Shown here in pieces: positions 7,455-16,328 of a stretch of DNA of 33,685 bases. The notes beneath the pieces were generated by a model. That model worked only from the letters and a program-made list of their open reading frames with translations. It searched no databases and was not told the DNA's origin. Origin of the DNA: a bacterium (lineage in GTDB: Bacteria; Patescibacteriota; Saccharimonadia; Saccharimonadales; Saccharimonadaceae); the NCBI GenBank assembly GCA_021779755.1, contig JAJYAA010000003.1, positions 1-33,685 on the forward strand. The letters are read 5' to 3'. Position numbers and translations under genes: made by a program. How positions within the stretch are numbered: position 1 is the first letter of the stretch; each line of letters starts with the position of its first letter.

Positions 7455-10199
7455 GTGAAGCGCACGGTATACTCTGTTATTACACTATTATTTCTTCTTG
7501 TGGTACTTTTTGGGGCGGCTTTTGGTGCGAAAGCTGAGGGAAATAGCTCGAACTGGCTTACCTTTCGGCCACAAGGAGCAACAAAGACAAATGAACTTAC
7601 TCCAAATAGTGAGCCGCTTTCGACTGGCTATGACTGTGAGCCACTAGACTTCCGGGTTGGACCCCTGAATGACGGCCAGGAGCGTCATGGCTGCGCCATA
7701 ACGACTGTACTAGGAACAATTGCCGCTGGCTTTATTGTGCGCGGTGAACACGGCACGCTGACACTTAACCAGAAAAATATCCTTGGTGGAAGTATCATAG
7801 CGAGCCCACCCGGAAGTCCTATGACTGTTATGAGTGCATTTCCGGCTGCAAGTGGTGGTTATGGTGCACAGGAGCTGCGAGTGAGTGCATATGACCCGAG
7901 CATGTTCATGTACCAAGAACTATGGGGTTGGCCGCCAATTTATGAATATGAATACACCCCGGTGGCCACAAAGACACTCGTGGATGCTACAAATAGGCCA
8001 ATTCCATTACTGCCGAGCTCCATCGCCTATTCAAACAACGGGGAGTGGATGACAATTGCCCGTACGGACGGTGGTATCATGCGTTTCGATACAAAAACGT
8101 GGGCAGGAAAACTCATAGCCTGGGACAGTAACTACAACTATGCCGAAACGAAGGCCACAAATTTTGCCATCAGTGACAGCGGACAGTATGTAGCAGTGAA
8201 TACTAACATTGGTAGCCCCACAGACAGGCAGCCAAGCCTGCGAGTATATGATGTCGATACTTGTTCGGACCAGGCCGCTTTCCAAGCTGGTTCTACGGCA
8301 GCAAAGCCATGTGTATACAACGATATCTGGAATGGTATGACCCAGGGTAAGACCTACGGCGTCAGTCTAAAACAACAATTAGCAGGGGCCGAATACCCTC
8401 GTCATATTCGATTTGTCGATGATAATACCATCTCGTTTGACACCATTTACGATCGATCTTCCGGTACTACGTATAAAGTTGCGAGGTACCAGATTGCTAA
8501 TGGGGTGCATGCTAAGTCTAGCTTTGATCTGCTCGCGTTGGGTGACTCATATATATCTGGCGAAGGGGCCTTCAATTACCGTGATGGTACCGATAGCTCT
8601 TCGAATAAGTGCCACACCTCTTTGAGTGCATATCCGTACCTGCTTGGTGTACGATTGACTACGACGTATGGCTCTGTAGCATGCTCAGGCGCGACAACGG
8701 ATGATATTACCAACAATGATACAAAGTATCTTAATCAACTTAATCCTAGAGAGGTTCAGGGAGATATAAATCCATCACAAAAAACGAGCATACTAAATCA
8801 ATTCACTCCAGGTAATATTAACCAGCTACAATTTATCAAAAGCTATATGCCCTCTAAAGTGTTGCTGTCTATTGTAGGTAATAACATCCACTTTTCGGAT
8901 ATCGTAAAGCTCTGTGTGATGAGCACCGGTGATGATTCTTGTTTTGATTCGTCCACCGAGCGCAAAGCATTGCTGCAGTTTATTTACAGCCAACACGATA
9001 CGCTCGTTAAGACGTACACAGACATACTCCAAACTGATCCAGAGGTTAAGCTATATGTGGTTGGCTACCCACAGATTGCGAAAGTAGACGGCAACTGTGG
9101 CCTGAATGTGCACTTAAATGCAAACGAGGTTGAATTCGGCTCACTGCTTATTAGTAGGCTGAACGCGACAATACGGAATGCAGCCGAATCTGCCGGTGCT
9201 CGTTATGTCGATGTAGAGACTGCACTAGCTGGCAGCATGTTATGTGAGCCAGGTGCACGGGCAGTCAATGGCCTAACGGCGGGCGATGATGCCCTGCTCG
9301 GTATGCTTGCGAACGAAAGCTATCACCCGACAGCCTTTGGGCACACCTTGCTCGCGAATGCTATTAGTCGTCGGACAGATAATCTTACCCAAGCAATGCC
9401 AGCACCTACGCACGCTATTCAGTTGATGGTCGATAGCAAAGACAGCTTTATTACTGACGCAAAACAGCCTGGTGGATTACTGCGTAAGCTTATGTTTGAT
9501 TCGCTTGTTGCAGAACCAAACCTGCTCTTTCGAACAGCACGACTTCATTTTGATACGAGTACACTGGGTATAAAAACCGGGGCTGCATATCGCATTGTGT
9601 TTCATTCCCGGGAAGTGCAAGTGGCTTCTGGTACGATTCCGGCAGGTGGTGTGCTGGACATGGATATTACCGTTCCTAAATTAGACCCTGGAACACATAC
9701 CGTACATCTGTACGTACAAAACGGTGATGGAGAAGATCTCGATATAGTGCAGGTTGTGTATGTGGCCGGAAGCCCGACAGATTATGACGGTGACGGTATA
9801 GCCAACGCAACAGATTCTTGCCCGACCGTCCCAAACAGCGGGCTGGATACGGACGTTGACGGTACTGATGACGCCTGTGATGGTGACACATCTGCACTCG
9901 CCAGCGCGATTAATCCTACCCCAAATACACACAGCCGAGAAAATGGTAGCGAGAAAGTTGCGATTGTTGCCAGCGAGCCAACTCAGGCTAAAACTGATGA
10001 CACTGCACCGTCAAACCAATCACCACAAGAAGTTCTAGCCGACACAACATTAAAGAGTGATGGCTCAACCCAAGCCCAAATAAAAACCCTTAAGCGTAGT
10101 GAGGGTACGGTTAATCCGTGGCCATTTGTAGACATGGCCACCTTGCTCTTACTCGGAGCTATTGTGTTTGCAACGTATCGTATACATCAGACTAAATAG
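7455..10199 (+). CDS. Large secreted SGNH/GDSL-like hydrolase with TSP3-type calcium-binding repeats and C-terminal TM
   Basis: LLALGDSYISGEGAF (block I) and YHPTAFGH (Asp/His block); DYDGDGIANATDSCPTVPN...DTDVDGTDDACDGD; C-terminal hydrophobic segment. GTG 7455 has GGAG upstream; the ORF-track ATG at 7425 overlaps the -10 box. Confidence 0.8.
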   Translation: MKRTVYSVITLLFLLVVLFGAAFGAKAEGNSSNWLTFRPQGATKTNELTPNSEPLSTGYDCEPLDFRVGPLNDGQERHGCAITTVLGTIAAGFIVRGEHGTLTLNQKNILGGSIIASPPGSPMTVMSAFPAASGGYGAQELRVSAYDPSMFMYQELWGWPPIYEYEYTPVATKTLVDATNRPIPLLPSSIAYSNNGEWMTIARTDGGIMRFDTKTWAGKLIAWDSNYNYAETKATNFAISDSGQYVAVNTNIGSPTDRQPSLRVYDVDTCSDQAAFQAGSTAAKPCVYNDIWNGMTQGKTYGVSLKQQLAGAEYPRHIRFVDDNTISFDTIYDRSSGTTYKVARYQIANGVHAKSSFDLLALGDSYISGEGAFNYRDGTDSSSNKCHTSLSAYPYLLGVRLTTTYGSVACSGATTDDITNNDTKYLNQLNPREVQGDINPSQKTSILNQFTPGNINQLQFIKSYMPSKVLLSIVGNNIHFSDIVKLCVMSTGDDSCFDSSTERKALLQFIYSQHDTLVKTYTDILQTDPEVKLYVVGYPQIAKVDGNCGLNVHLNANEVEFGSLLISRLNATIRNAAESAGARYVDVETALAGSMLCEPGARAVNGLTAGDDALLGMLANESYHPTAFGHTLLANAISRRTDNLTQAMPAPTHAIQLMVDSKDSFITDAKQPGGLLRKLMFDSLVAEPNLLFRTARLHFDTSTLGIKTGAAYRIVFHSREVQVASGTIPAGGVLDMDITVPKLDPGTHTVHLYVQNGDGEDLDIVQVVYVAGSPTDYDGDGIANATDSCPTVPNSGLDTDVDGTDDACDGDTSALASAINPTPNTHSRENGSEKVAIVASEPTQAKTDDTAPSNQSPQEVLADTTLKSDGSTQAQIKTLKRSEGTVNPWPFVDMATLLLLGAIVFATYRIHQTK

Positions 10200-10210
10200 T
10201 CTGCTACGAT
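10197..10210 (+). promoter_or_regulatory. Putative extended -10 (TGC-TACGAT) within TAGTCTGCTAC
   Basis: The same 11-mer TAGTCTGCTAC occurs at 30168-30178, also directly upstream of an ORF start. Confidence 0.4.
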
Positions 10211-10216
10211 TGTGGT

Positions 10217-10798
10217 ATGAAAAAGCAGCAACGCTCAAAGGGCACTAGGGACAAGAATAGGTGGCTGTGGATACTGGTAACCGTTTTTGCGGTGATACTG
10301 TTTGGTTTGATACTGCACCACCATGTGCAAACATCCGCCCAAAACAAAACGTTTAAAGAAACCCAGAGTTGGCTACAAGGAGTTATGAGAAAAGTTGTAG
10401 AGGAAAATCCAGGGACCAATCTTGTAAGTGATCCGTATTGTCAGAGACCTAGTGCAAAGTTCGAGTACACAGAACGAAGTTGTTTTGTGAGCGAGCTCGT
10501 TACCTATCCTACGACCCCTGAAATAGTTGCAGATAAGGCAAATGAAATACAGAATGATATCTCACCCTCTCTTAAAGGAACGGCAGTAATGGACATGGGT
10601 AATGACAATTTAACCGGCAGGGTTATTGGTTATTCTTTTACTAAAAATGGGCTAGAGTGCTTTATCTCTTATTACAGCCTTAAGAACGAGGATGGTACGA
10701 ACTATTCACCAAAGCTTACAAAGACTATGACAGGCTTGCTGGTGAGCGCGAGTTGCTCGGGGCCGGCGATGGCGGACTATTTCCCCAACAGAAACTAA
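10217..10798 (+). CDS. Hypothetical single-TM protein
   Basis: 193-aa ORF with N-terminal TM WLWILVTVFAVILFGLIL; cysteine-containing extracytoplasmic region. Confidence 0.7.
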   Translation: MKKQQRSKGTRDKNRWLWILVTVFAVILFGLILHHHVQTSAQNKTFKETQSWLQGVMRKVVEENPGTNLVSDPYCQRPSAKFEYTERSCFVSELVTYPTTPEIVADKANEIQNDISPSLKGTAVMDMGNDNLTGRVIGYSFTKNGLECFISYYSLKNEDGTNYSPKLTKTMTGLLVSASCSGPAMADYFPNRN

Positions 10799-10833
10799 TC
10801 CGTAAACAAAGAATCACTTGGAACGGGGAGACT

Positions 10834-11925
10834 CTATTCGCCAAGCACACTTTTGTAGACGTCGAGGGTTTGGCGAGCCATACGCTCCCACGAGTATTTA
10901 CCAACCTGCTTGTGGCCGCGCTTGATAAGCTCTGCGCGAAGGGTGTCATCCGTGAGTACGTCATCAATGGCTCGTGCCATGTCGTCAACATCGAGCGGAT
11001 CAAAGTAGTGTGCGGCATCATCATATACCTCTGGTAAGCATGTGGCATTGCTGCTGACCACTGGTGCGCCGTGACTCATGGCCTCTAGCCCGGGCAAGCC
11101 AAATCCTTCACTCAAACTGGGGAATATATAGGCAGCACAGTGCTCATACAACCAGCGGAGTTGGCCATCAGTTACAAAATCCGTAAAGATGACATTCTGC
11201 ACATCGCGCTTTTTAACAATCCGCGCCATCCGACGATAGTTGCTATCTGTTTTGCCGGCTAAAACCAACCGTAGTTCAGGCTGTTTTTCTTGTAGGAGGG
11301 CGAAAGCCTCAATCAGTCGCTCCAGGTTCTTGTGCGGCAATGGCCGGCCAATGTACATGATGAATTGCTGGTCGACGAGCGCTGGTAGCTCCTCTGGTTT
11401 GTCTGTCATGGGGTCTGACGCTAAATTAATAACGTTGAATTTGCGGCTGTTTGCTTTCGCAAACTTAGCTACGTCGTTCTTTACATACTCGGTGTAGGTA
11501 ATGATGGCAACTGATTTGTGGGCTACTATTTTGTTGACCCAACGGTATACAAATTGCTTCGACTTAAAGGTAAGTCGTTTCTTGGTGGGGTTTTCGAAGC
11601 GAATGGTTGTAAGGTCGTTCATGGTGGTAACAACCTTGCCGAAATAGAGAATCGGCTGCTGTACCATAGGAAAATGTACAAGGTCGGCATGCAGTTTCCT
11701 CAGTTGCCATAGCAAGCCGAGTTGCTCCGCAAAAGTAAACTCTTTGTATGGGCACTTAACTTTATGAAACCGTTTGATCTTTGGCTTCCAGCTGTCAAAA
11801 TCTTTTGGGCTGAGTAGTACATAATACTGATGAACCGAATCAACAGTTTGCAAATAATGAAGCAAACGTTCTACGTAGCGACCAGTAGTGGTTCGTAGCT
11901 CACGCGCGTCTATAACTATTCTCAT
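10834..11925 (-). CDS. GT4-family glycosyltransferase
   Basis: QFIMYIGRPLPHKNLERLIEAFALL; PSLSEGFGLPGLEAMSHGAPVVSSNATCLPEV. Start trimmed to MRIVIDARELRTTTGRYV (ATG 11923-11925). Confidence 0.88.
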   Translation of the reverse strand: MRIVIDARELRTTTGRYVERLLHYLQTVDSVHQYYVLLSPKDFDSWKPKIKRFHKVKCPYKEFTFAEQLGLLWQLRKLHADLVHFPMVQQPILYFGKVVTTMNDLTTIRFENPTKKRLTFKSKQFVYRWVNKIVAHKSVAIITYTEYVKNDVAKFAKANSRKFNVINLASDPMTDKPEELPALVDQQFIMYIGRPLPHKNLERLIEAFALLQEKQPELRLVLAGKTDSNYRRMARIVKKRDVQNVIFTDFVTDGQLRWLYEHCAAYIFPSLSEGFGLPGLEAMSHGAPVVSSNATCLPEVYDDAAHYFDPLDVDDMARAIDDVLTDDTLRAELIKRGHKQVGKYSWERMARQTLDVYKSVLGE

Positions 11926-11984
11926 GCTGGTAGTATAGCTGAACATGGGATGGTAGGCCATGACTACCAATGAGTGACCCCAGA

Positions 11985-11993
11985 TGGTATACT
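11985..11993 (+). promoter_or_regulatory. Putative extended -10 (TGGTATACT) for gmd
   Basis: TGn-TATACT upstream of the GTG at 12025. Confidence 0.45.
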
Positions 11994-12024
11994 TGTGTAT
12001 TATAAAAGGAACAGGAAACGCATA

Positions 12025-13062
12025 GTGAAAAAAGCACTCATCACAGGTATCACGGGTCAGGACGGTGGACATTTAGCTACATTGCTACACGAAAAGGGAT
12101 ACGAAATCTACGCAATCATCCGTGGTCAGCAAAACCCACGCCGAAGCCAAGTTGAGCAGGAATTTCCATATGTGCACCTCATTGAAGCAGACTTAACGGA
12201 CCCATCGTCGCTGGTTCGTGCTATGCAGACAGCTGAGCCAGACGAAGTGTATAACCTTGCGGCCATCAGCCATGTCGGATACTCATTTAAAGACCCACAG
12301 CTTACCGCAGATGTAACTGGCAAGGGTGTATTGAATTTGCTAGAAGCGATTCGTCTGACGGACACAAACAATAAAGTACGCTTTTACCAAGCTTCGACCT
12401 CAGAAATGTTTGGTGGCCTAGACTATAACCGACCAGGCGCGGGTTATGACGAAGACTCTCTGTTCCACCCCCGTAGCCCATACGGTGTCGCAAAGCTCTA
12501 TGCCCATTGGATCACAAGGAACTATCGCGAGAGCTACGGCATGCACGCGAGCTGTGGCATTTTGTTTAACCACGAAGGTGAACGTCGTGGCTTGGAATTT
12601 GTCACGCGTAAGGTAACGAACGCAGTTGCGCGAATCAAACTAGGTACGCAAGAATACATTGAGCTCGGCAACCTTGAGAGTAAGCGCGACTGGGGCTACG
12701 CCGGCGACTACGTAGAAGGTATGTGGCGTATGCTACAGCAGGACAAGCCTGGCGAGTATGTGCTAGCCACAGGCGAGACGCACACTATTCGAGAGTTTGT
12801 TGAATTGGCTTTTGCAGAAATAGGCCTGAAGCTTACGTGGCGGGGAGAAGCAGAAAAAATAGAGGGCGTCGATCAGAATGGTGTTGTGCGAATAAAGACA
12901 AACCCAATATTCTATCGGCCGGCAGAAGTAGACATTTTGCTCGGAAACCCTGCTAAGGCAGAAAAAGTGCTTGGCTGGAAACGCAAGGTGGACTTCCGCG
13001 GGCTTGTTAAACTCATGGTTGAGCACGACATTGAACTCGAATCTCCCGTTAAGCTTATATAG
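12025..13062 (+). CDS. gmd: GDP-mannose 4,6-dehydratase
   Basis: KKALITGITGQDGGHLATLLHEKGYEIYAIIRG; YQASTSEMFG; SPYGVAKLYAHWITRNYRESYGM; GILFNHEGERRGLEFVTRKV. Probable GTG start at 12025. Confidence 0.92.
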   Translation: MKKALITGITGQDGGHLATLLHEKGYEIYAIIRGQQNPRRSQVEQEFPYVHLIEADLTDPSSLVRAMQTAEPDEVYNLAAISHVGYSFKDPQLTADVTGKGVLNLLEAIRLTDTNNKVRFYQASTSEMFGGLDYNRPGAGYDEDSLFHPRSPYGVAKLYAHWITRNYRESYGMHASCGILFNHEGERRGLEFVTRKVTNAVARIKLGTQEYIELGNLESKRDWGYAGDYVEGMWRMLQQDKPGEYVLATGETHTIREFVELAFAEIGLKLTWRGEAEKIEGVDQNGVVRIKTNPIFYRPAEVDILLGNPAKAEKVLGWKRKVDFRGLVKLMVEHDIELESPVKLI

Positions 13063-13110
13063 CTAGACCGAGTGCATACAGTAAAACCCTAGAGCCCGAA
13101 GGCGCCTTGC

Positions 13111-14040
13111 TTATGTACGGCTGCGCCAGTCGGCAACAACATCTGTAATGGTCGTCTCGAGTGGGATTTCTGGCTGCCAGCCGGTGTCGGTGGTGAGCTT
13201 TTCGTGGCTACCGTAAATGTCTGGTGTGTCCGACGGGCGCATCTTGGCTGGGTCCTGAACTATTTCAGGATGTACATCAACGGCATTTAATATAGTATCT
13301 AGAATTTCGTGGCCGCTATATGAAGTACCCGAGCATACATTGTATATTTCGCTTGATTTACCCTTCTCTAGTAACAGACGGTATGCCCGTGCAATATCGC
13401 GAACATCAGTATAATCACGCTTGGCATCAAGGTTTCCCACAGTAATTTTGTCTAAATCCACATTTTCAAATGCCACGGCTTGCTGAGTTAAATCAGGAAC
13501 GATAAAACCCAAATTTTGGCCTGGACCGATATGATTGAATGGTCTTACGATAACAACCTCAAAGCCACGCGTGCAGTAGTAGAGCGCCATCTGTTCTTGG
13601 CCAATCTTACTGACTGCATAGGGGGATGAAGGTAGTACGCCGGATTTTTCCGTAAGGGGCAACGTTGCCTTGGGGTCATATAGTGCACCACTGCTTATAA
13701 TGACAAACTTTGGCTTAGCACTTTGCTTGAGAGCGGCTTCAAAGAGATTTATCTCCATATCGATATTGCCATTAATATAATCGAGCGGGTTATCAAACGA
13801 CGGTCCGACAGCCGCGAGACCTGCCAGGTGGATTACTCCACTTACACCAATAAAGTCTATATCTGCAACGGCATGTGGATTGGTAAGATCGCATTCTATG
13901 TAGCTACTCAACCCATCTGGTTTTGTGCTAGTGGCTACAGGGCCACCTACGCCAACTACCTCATAGCCACTCTCGGTTAACTCTCGAATTAGGTGATTGC
14001 CAACGAAACCATTTGCACCGGTTACAAGTATTTTTTCCAT
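13111..14040 (-). CDS. NAD(P)-dependent epimerase/reductase, probably GDP-6-deoxy-D-mannose reductase (RMD-like)
   Basis: KILVTGANGFVGNHLIRELTESGYEVVG; SPYAVSKIGQEQMALYY; RPFNHIGPGQ; next to gmd. Start trimmed to ATG 14038-14040. Confidence 0.78.
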   Translation of the reverse strand: MEKILVTGANGFVGNHLIRELTESGYEVVGVGGPVATSTKPDGLSSYIECDLTNPHAVADIDFIGVSGVIHLAGLAAVGPSFDNPLDYINGNIDMEINLFEAALKQSAKPKFVIISSGALYDPKATLPLTEKSGVLPSSPYAVSKIGQEQMALYYCTRGFEVVIVRPFNHIGPGQNLGFIVPDLTQQAVAFENVDLDKITVGNLDAKRDYTDVRDIARAYRLLLEKGKSSEIYNVCSGTSYSGHEILDTILNAVDVHPEIVQDPAKMRPSDTPDIYGSHEKLTTDTGWQPEIPLETTITDVVADWRSRT

Positions 14041-14047
14041 ACAGCAC

Positions 14048-14076
14048 AGTATAGAGGGGGGGTCATGTATTGTAAA
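14048..14076 (-). promoter_or_regulatory. Promoter TTTACA-17-TATACT for the RMD-like gene
   Basis: Minus-strand -35 14076-14071, spacer 17, -10 14053-14048; predicted +1 about 14041, next to the ATG at 14040. Confidence 0.65.
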
Positions 14077-14145
14077 ATGACAAAGCAAGTTTGATGGTTT
14101 TCGTTGTGGGCTTAGGGGATTCAGGGTAAAATACCAGGAGAGCAT

Positions 14146-14226
14146 ATGGAAAAACTTATAAAACGATATCAATGTTTGGTCTTGGGCTACTTATGCTCAG
14201 CCTATAGTCGTAACAGATTGATTTAA
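14146..14226 (+). CDS. Putative 26-aa small protein/leader ORF (MEKLIKRYQCLVLGYLCSAYSRNRLI)
   Basis: ATG with AGGAG at 14136-14140 (5-nt spacing); ends just before wzm, with its stop abutting the wzm -35. Absent from the ORF track (too short). Confidence 0.35.
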   Translation: MEKLIKRYQCLVLGYLCSAYSRNRLI

Positions 14227-14246
14227 ACCGGCATAAAACGTATACT
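14218..14246 (+). promoter_or_regulatory. Promoter TTGATT-17-TATACT for the wzm operon
   Basis: -35 14218-14223, 17-bp spacer, -10 14241-14246; ATG at 14257. Confidence 0.65.
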
Positions 14247-14256
14247 TTAGAAGATT

Positions 14257-15078
14257 ATGAATATGTATCTCAAATTAAAAGAAAAGTATAGATACTCAAT
14301 AGTATTGCTTAGGGAGCTGGTTATTACGGACTTTAAGCTTCGCTATAAAGGTTCATTTTTAGGTTATGTATGGACACTACTACGCCCACTCGCGCTTTTT
14401 GCCATACTCTATGTAGTGTTTGTTTATTTCCTGAAGATTGGTGCGAGTATCCCCCATTATGCAGTCTATCTACTGCTGGGTATTGTGCTATGGAATTACT
14501 TTACAGAGGTAACAATGAATGGTGTTTCGGCTATTGTTGGAAAGGGTGACTTGCTCCGTAAGCTACACTTTCCTCGTTACGTCGTAGTTGTATCTGGATC
14601 ATTTTCTGCGCTTATTAACTTAACGATTAATTTAATTGTCGTAGGTTTTTTTATGTTGCTGAGTGGCACTCCTTTTACACTGAACGCTCTCTGGCTGCTA
14701 CCGTTAACGATTGAATTATTTATTTTTGCTCTGTCGATAGCATTTCTATTAAGTGCACTGTATGTAAAATTCAGGGATATAAACTATATTTGGGAAGTTG
14801 TACTACAAGCAGGCTTTTACGCAACACCAATCCTATATCCAATCTCACTGGTTATAGGAAGATCTCCATTAATAGCAAAAATTATGCTATTAAATCCAGT
14901 AGCACAAATCATACAGGATGCCCGGTACCATGTTGTCACATCGCAAACAGTAACTACCTTAGGCGCAGTTCGGCACTGGTATGCATATGCCATACCGTTT
15001 GCGATTATTGCGATATTTTGCGTAGTTTCGGTATGGTATTTTAAAAAACGCTCACCAAAATTTGCAGAGGAAATCTAA
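14257..15078 (+). CDS. wzm: ABC-2 type polysaccharide exporter permease (Wzm-like)
   Basis: LLRELVITDFKLRYKGSFLGYVWTLLRPLALFAILYVVF; multi-TM; followed by its ATPase with a TAATG junction. Confidence 0.9.
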   Translation: MNMYLKLKEKYRYSIVLLRELVITDFKLRYKGSFLGYVWTLLRPLALFAILYVVFVYFLKIGASIPHYAVYLLLGIVLWNYFTEVTMNGVSAIVGKGDLLRKLHFPRYVVVVSGSFSALINLTINLIVVGFFMLLSGTPFTLNALWLLPLTIELFIFALSIAFLLSALYVKFRDINYIWEVVLQAGFYATPILYPISLVIGRSPLIAKIMLLNPVAQIIQDARYHVVTSQTVTTLGAVRHWYAYAIPFAIIAIFCVVSVWYFKKRSPKFAEEI

Positions 15079-16328
15079 TGAGTAAAGAGATTGCAATAAT
15101 TGTTGATGGTGTCTCAAAAGATTTTCGACTCCCCCACGAAAAGATAGATAGTGTCAAAAGTTTGTTCGTAAATCCTTTTAATAAGAACCGCAAGAAGTTT
15201 GAGATCCAACGGGCACTACATGATATTTCTTTCAAAATTCCAAAAGGTGAATTCTTTGGTATTGTTGGACGTAATGGCAGTGGTAAAAGTACATTACTGA
15301 AGATCATAGCAGGTATTTACCAACCAAATGAAGGTACGGTTTCGACGAATGGCCGCCTAGTCCCTTTTATTGAGCTTGGAGTTGGGTTTAACCCGGAGCT
15401 TACTGGTCGCGAGAATGTGTATCTAAACGGTGCGTTGATGGGTTTTTCTGGAAAAGAAATTGATGGCAAATATAAAGCTATAGTTGAGTTTGCTGAACTT
15501 GAACGCTTTATGGATCAAAGACTTAAAAATTATTCTTCTGGTATGCAGGTGCGACTTGCGTTCTCTACGGCAACGCTGCTAGCTGATTCTGACATTTTGC
15601 TAATTGATGAAGTTTTGGCTGTTGGGGATGCAGATTTTCAACGCAAATGTTTCGCATACTTCAAGGACCTTAAGAGAAAAGGTAAGACAGTAGTATTTGT
15701 TAGCCATGACATGGGCGCAATTCGTGAATATTGTGACAGAGCAGTGCTTATTGAGAAGAATGAAATCGTCTTCTCCGGTACTGCAGAAGAGACAGCTCGT
15801 GAATATACGCGGCTATTTCTGCCTGATGTATATTCAGCTCAACAAAATGAAGAGAATCAAAAAAAACATAACGAAGATAAGATTCGTAACAAAGGGAAAT
15901 GGGGAGCAGGTGGCATTTCTATTAGCAAGGTTACCACCGAGAAGGGTGTTTTTAATCAGCAAAAAGATAAATATATCCTTATAAGCTACACCGTAACACC
16001 TGATAAAAGAGACTACGAAGACGAGCTTATGTTAGGTATAGCGATTAAAGATGGTGCAGGTCGTGTTGTCTGTGGCACAAATAGTAAGATAGCCCAGTTT
16101 GATAAGAAGATTGCAATTACGAATAAAACAAAAAAAATAACTGCAACCTGGAAGGTGCCGAATATTTTCAGCGAAGGTGAATACAGCGTGGAGCCAGCAG
16201 TCGATTCGGTCACTCGTGGTGAACTACTCGAATGGTGGGATGACGCGATAAGATTCAGGGTTATCAATGAACAAAATACGCCTTATGTCGTTTCTCCTGC
16301 GATGAGTCTCACTATTAGCTTGTCATGA
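15078..16328 (+). CDS. wzt: Polysaccharide ABC transporter ATPase (Wzt-like) with C-terminal putative carbohydrate-binding extension
   Basis: FFGIVGRNGSGKSTLLKIIAGIY; YSSGMQVRLAFSTATLL; ILLIDEVLAVGDADFQ; about 150-aa C-terminal beta-rich extension after about aa 260. Confidence 0.92.
   Translation: MSKEIAIIVDGVSKDFRLPHEKIDSVKSLFVNPFNKNRKKFEIQRALHDISFKIPKGEFFGIVGRNGSGKSTLLKIIAGIYQPNEGTVSTNGRLVPFIELGVGFNPELTGRENVYLNGALMGFSGKEIDGKYKAIVEFAELERFMDQRLKNYSSGMQVRLAFSTATLLADSDILLIDEVLAVGDADFQRKCFAYFKDLKRKGKTVVFVSHDMGAIREYCDRAVLIEKNEIVFSGTAEETAREYTRLFLPDVYSAQQNEENQKKHNEDKIRNKGKWGAGGISISKVTTEKGVFNQQKDKYILISYTVTPDKRDYEDELMLGIAIKDGAGRVVCGTNSKIAQFDKKIAITNKTKKITATWKVPNIFSEGEYSVEPAVDSVTRGELLEWWDDAIRFRVINEQNTPYVVSPAMSLTISLS

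Noticed and set aside
13099-13108. Palindrome AAGGCGCCTT between gmd and the RMD-like gene
   Set aside because: Perfect 10-bp palindrome but no loop and no T-tract, so it is not a convincing terminator.
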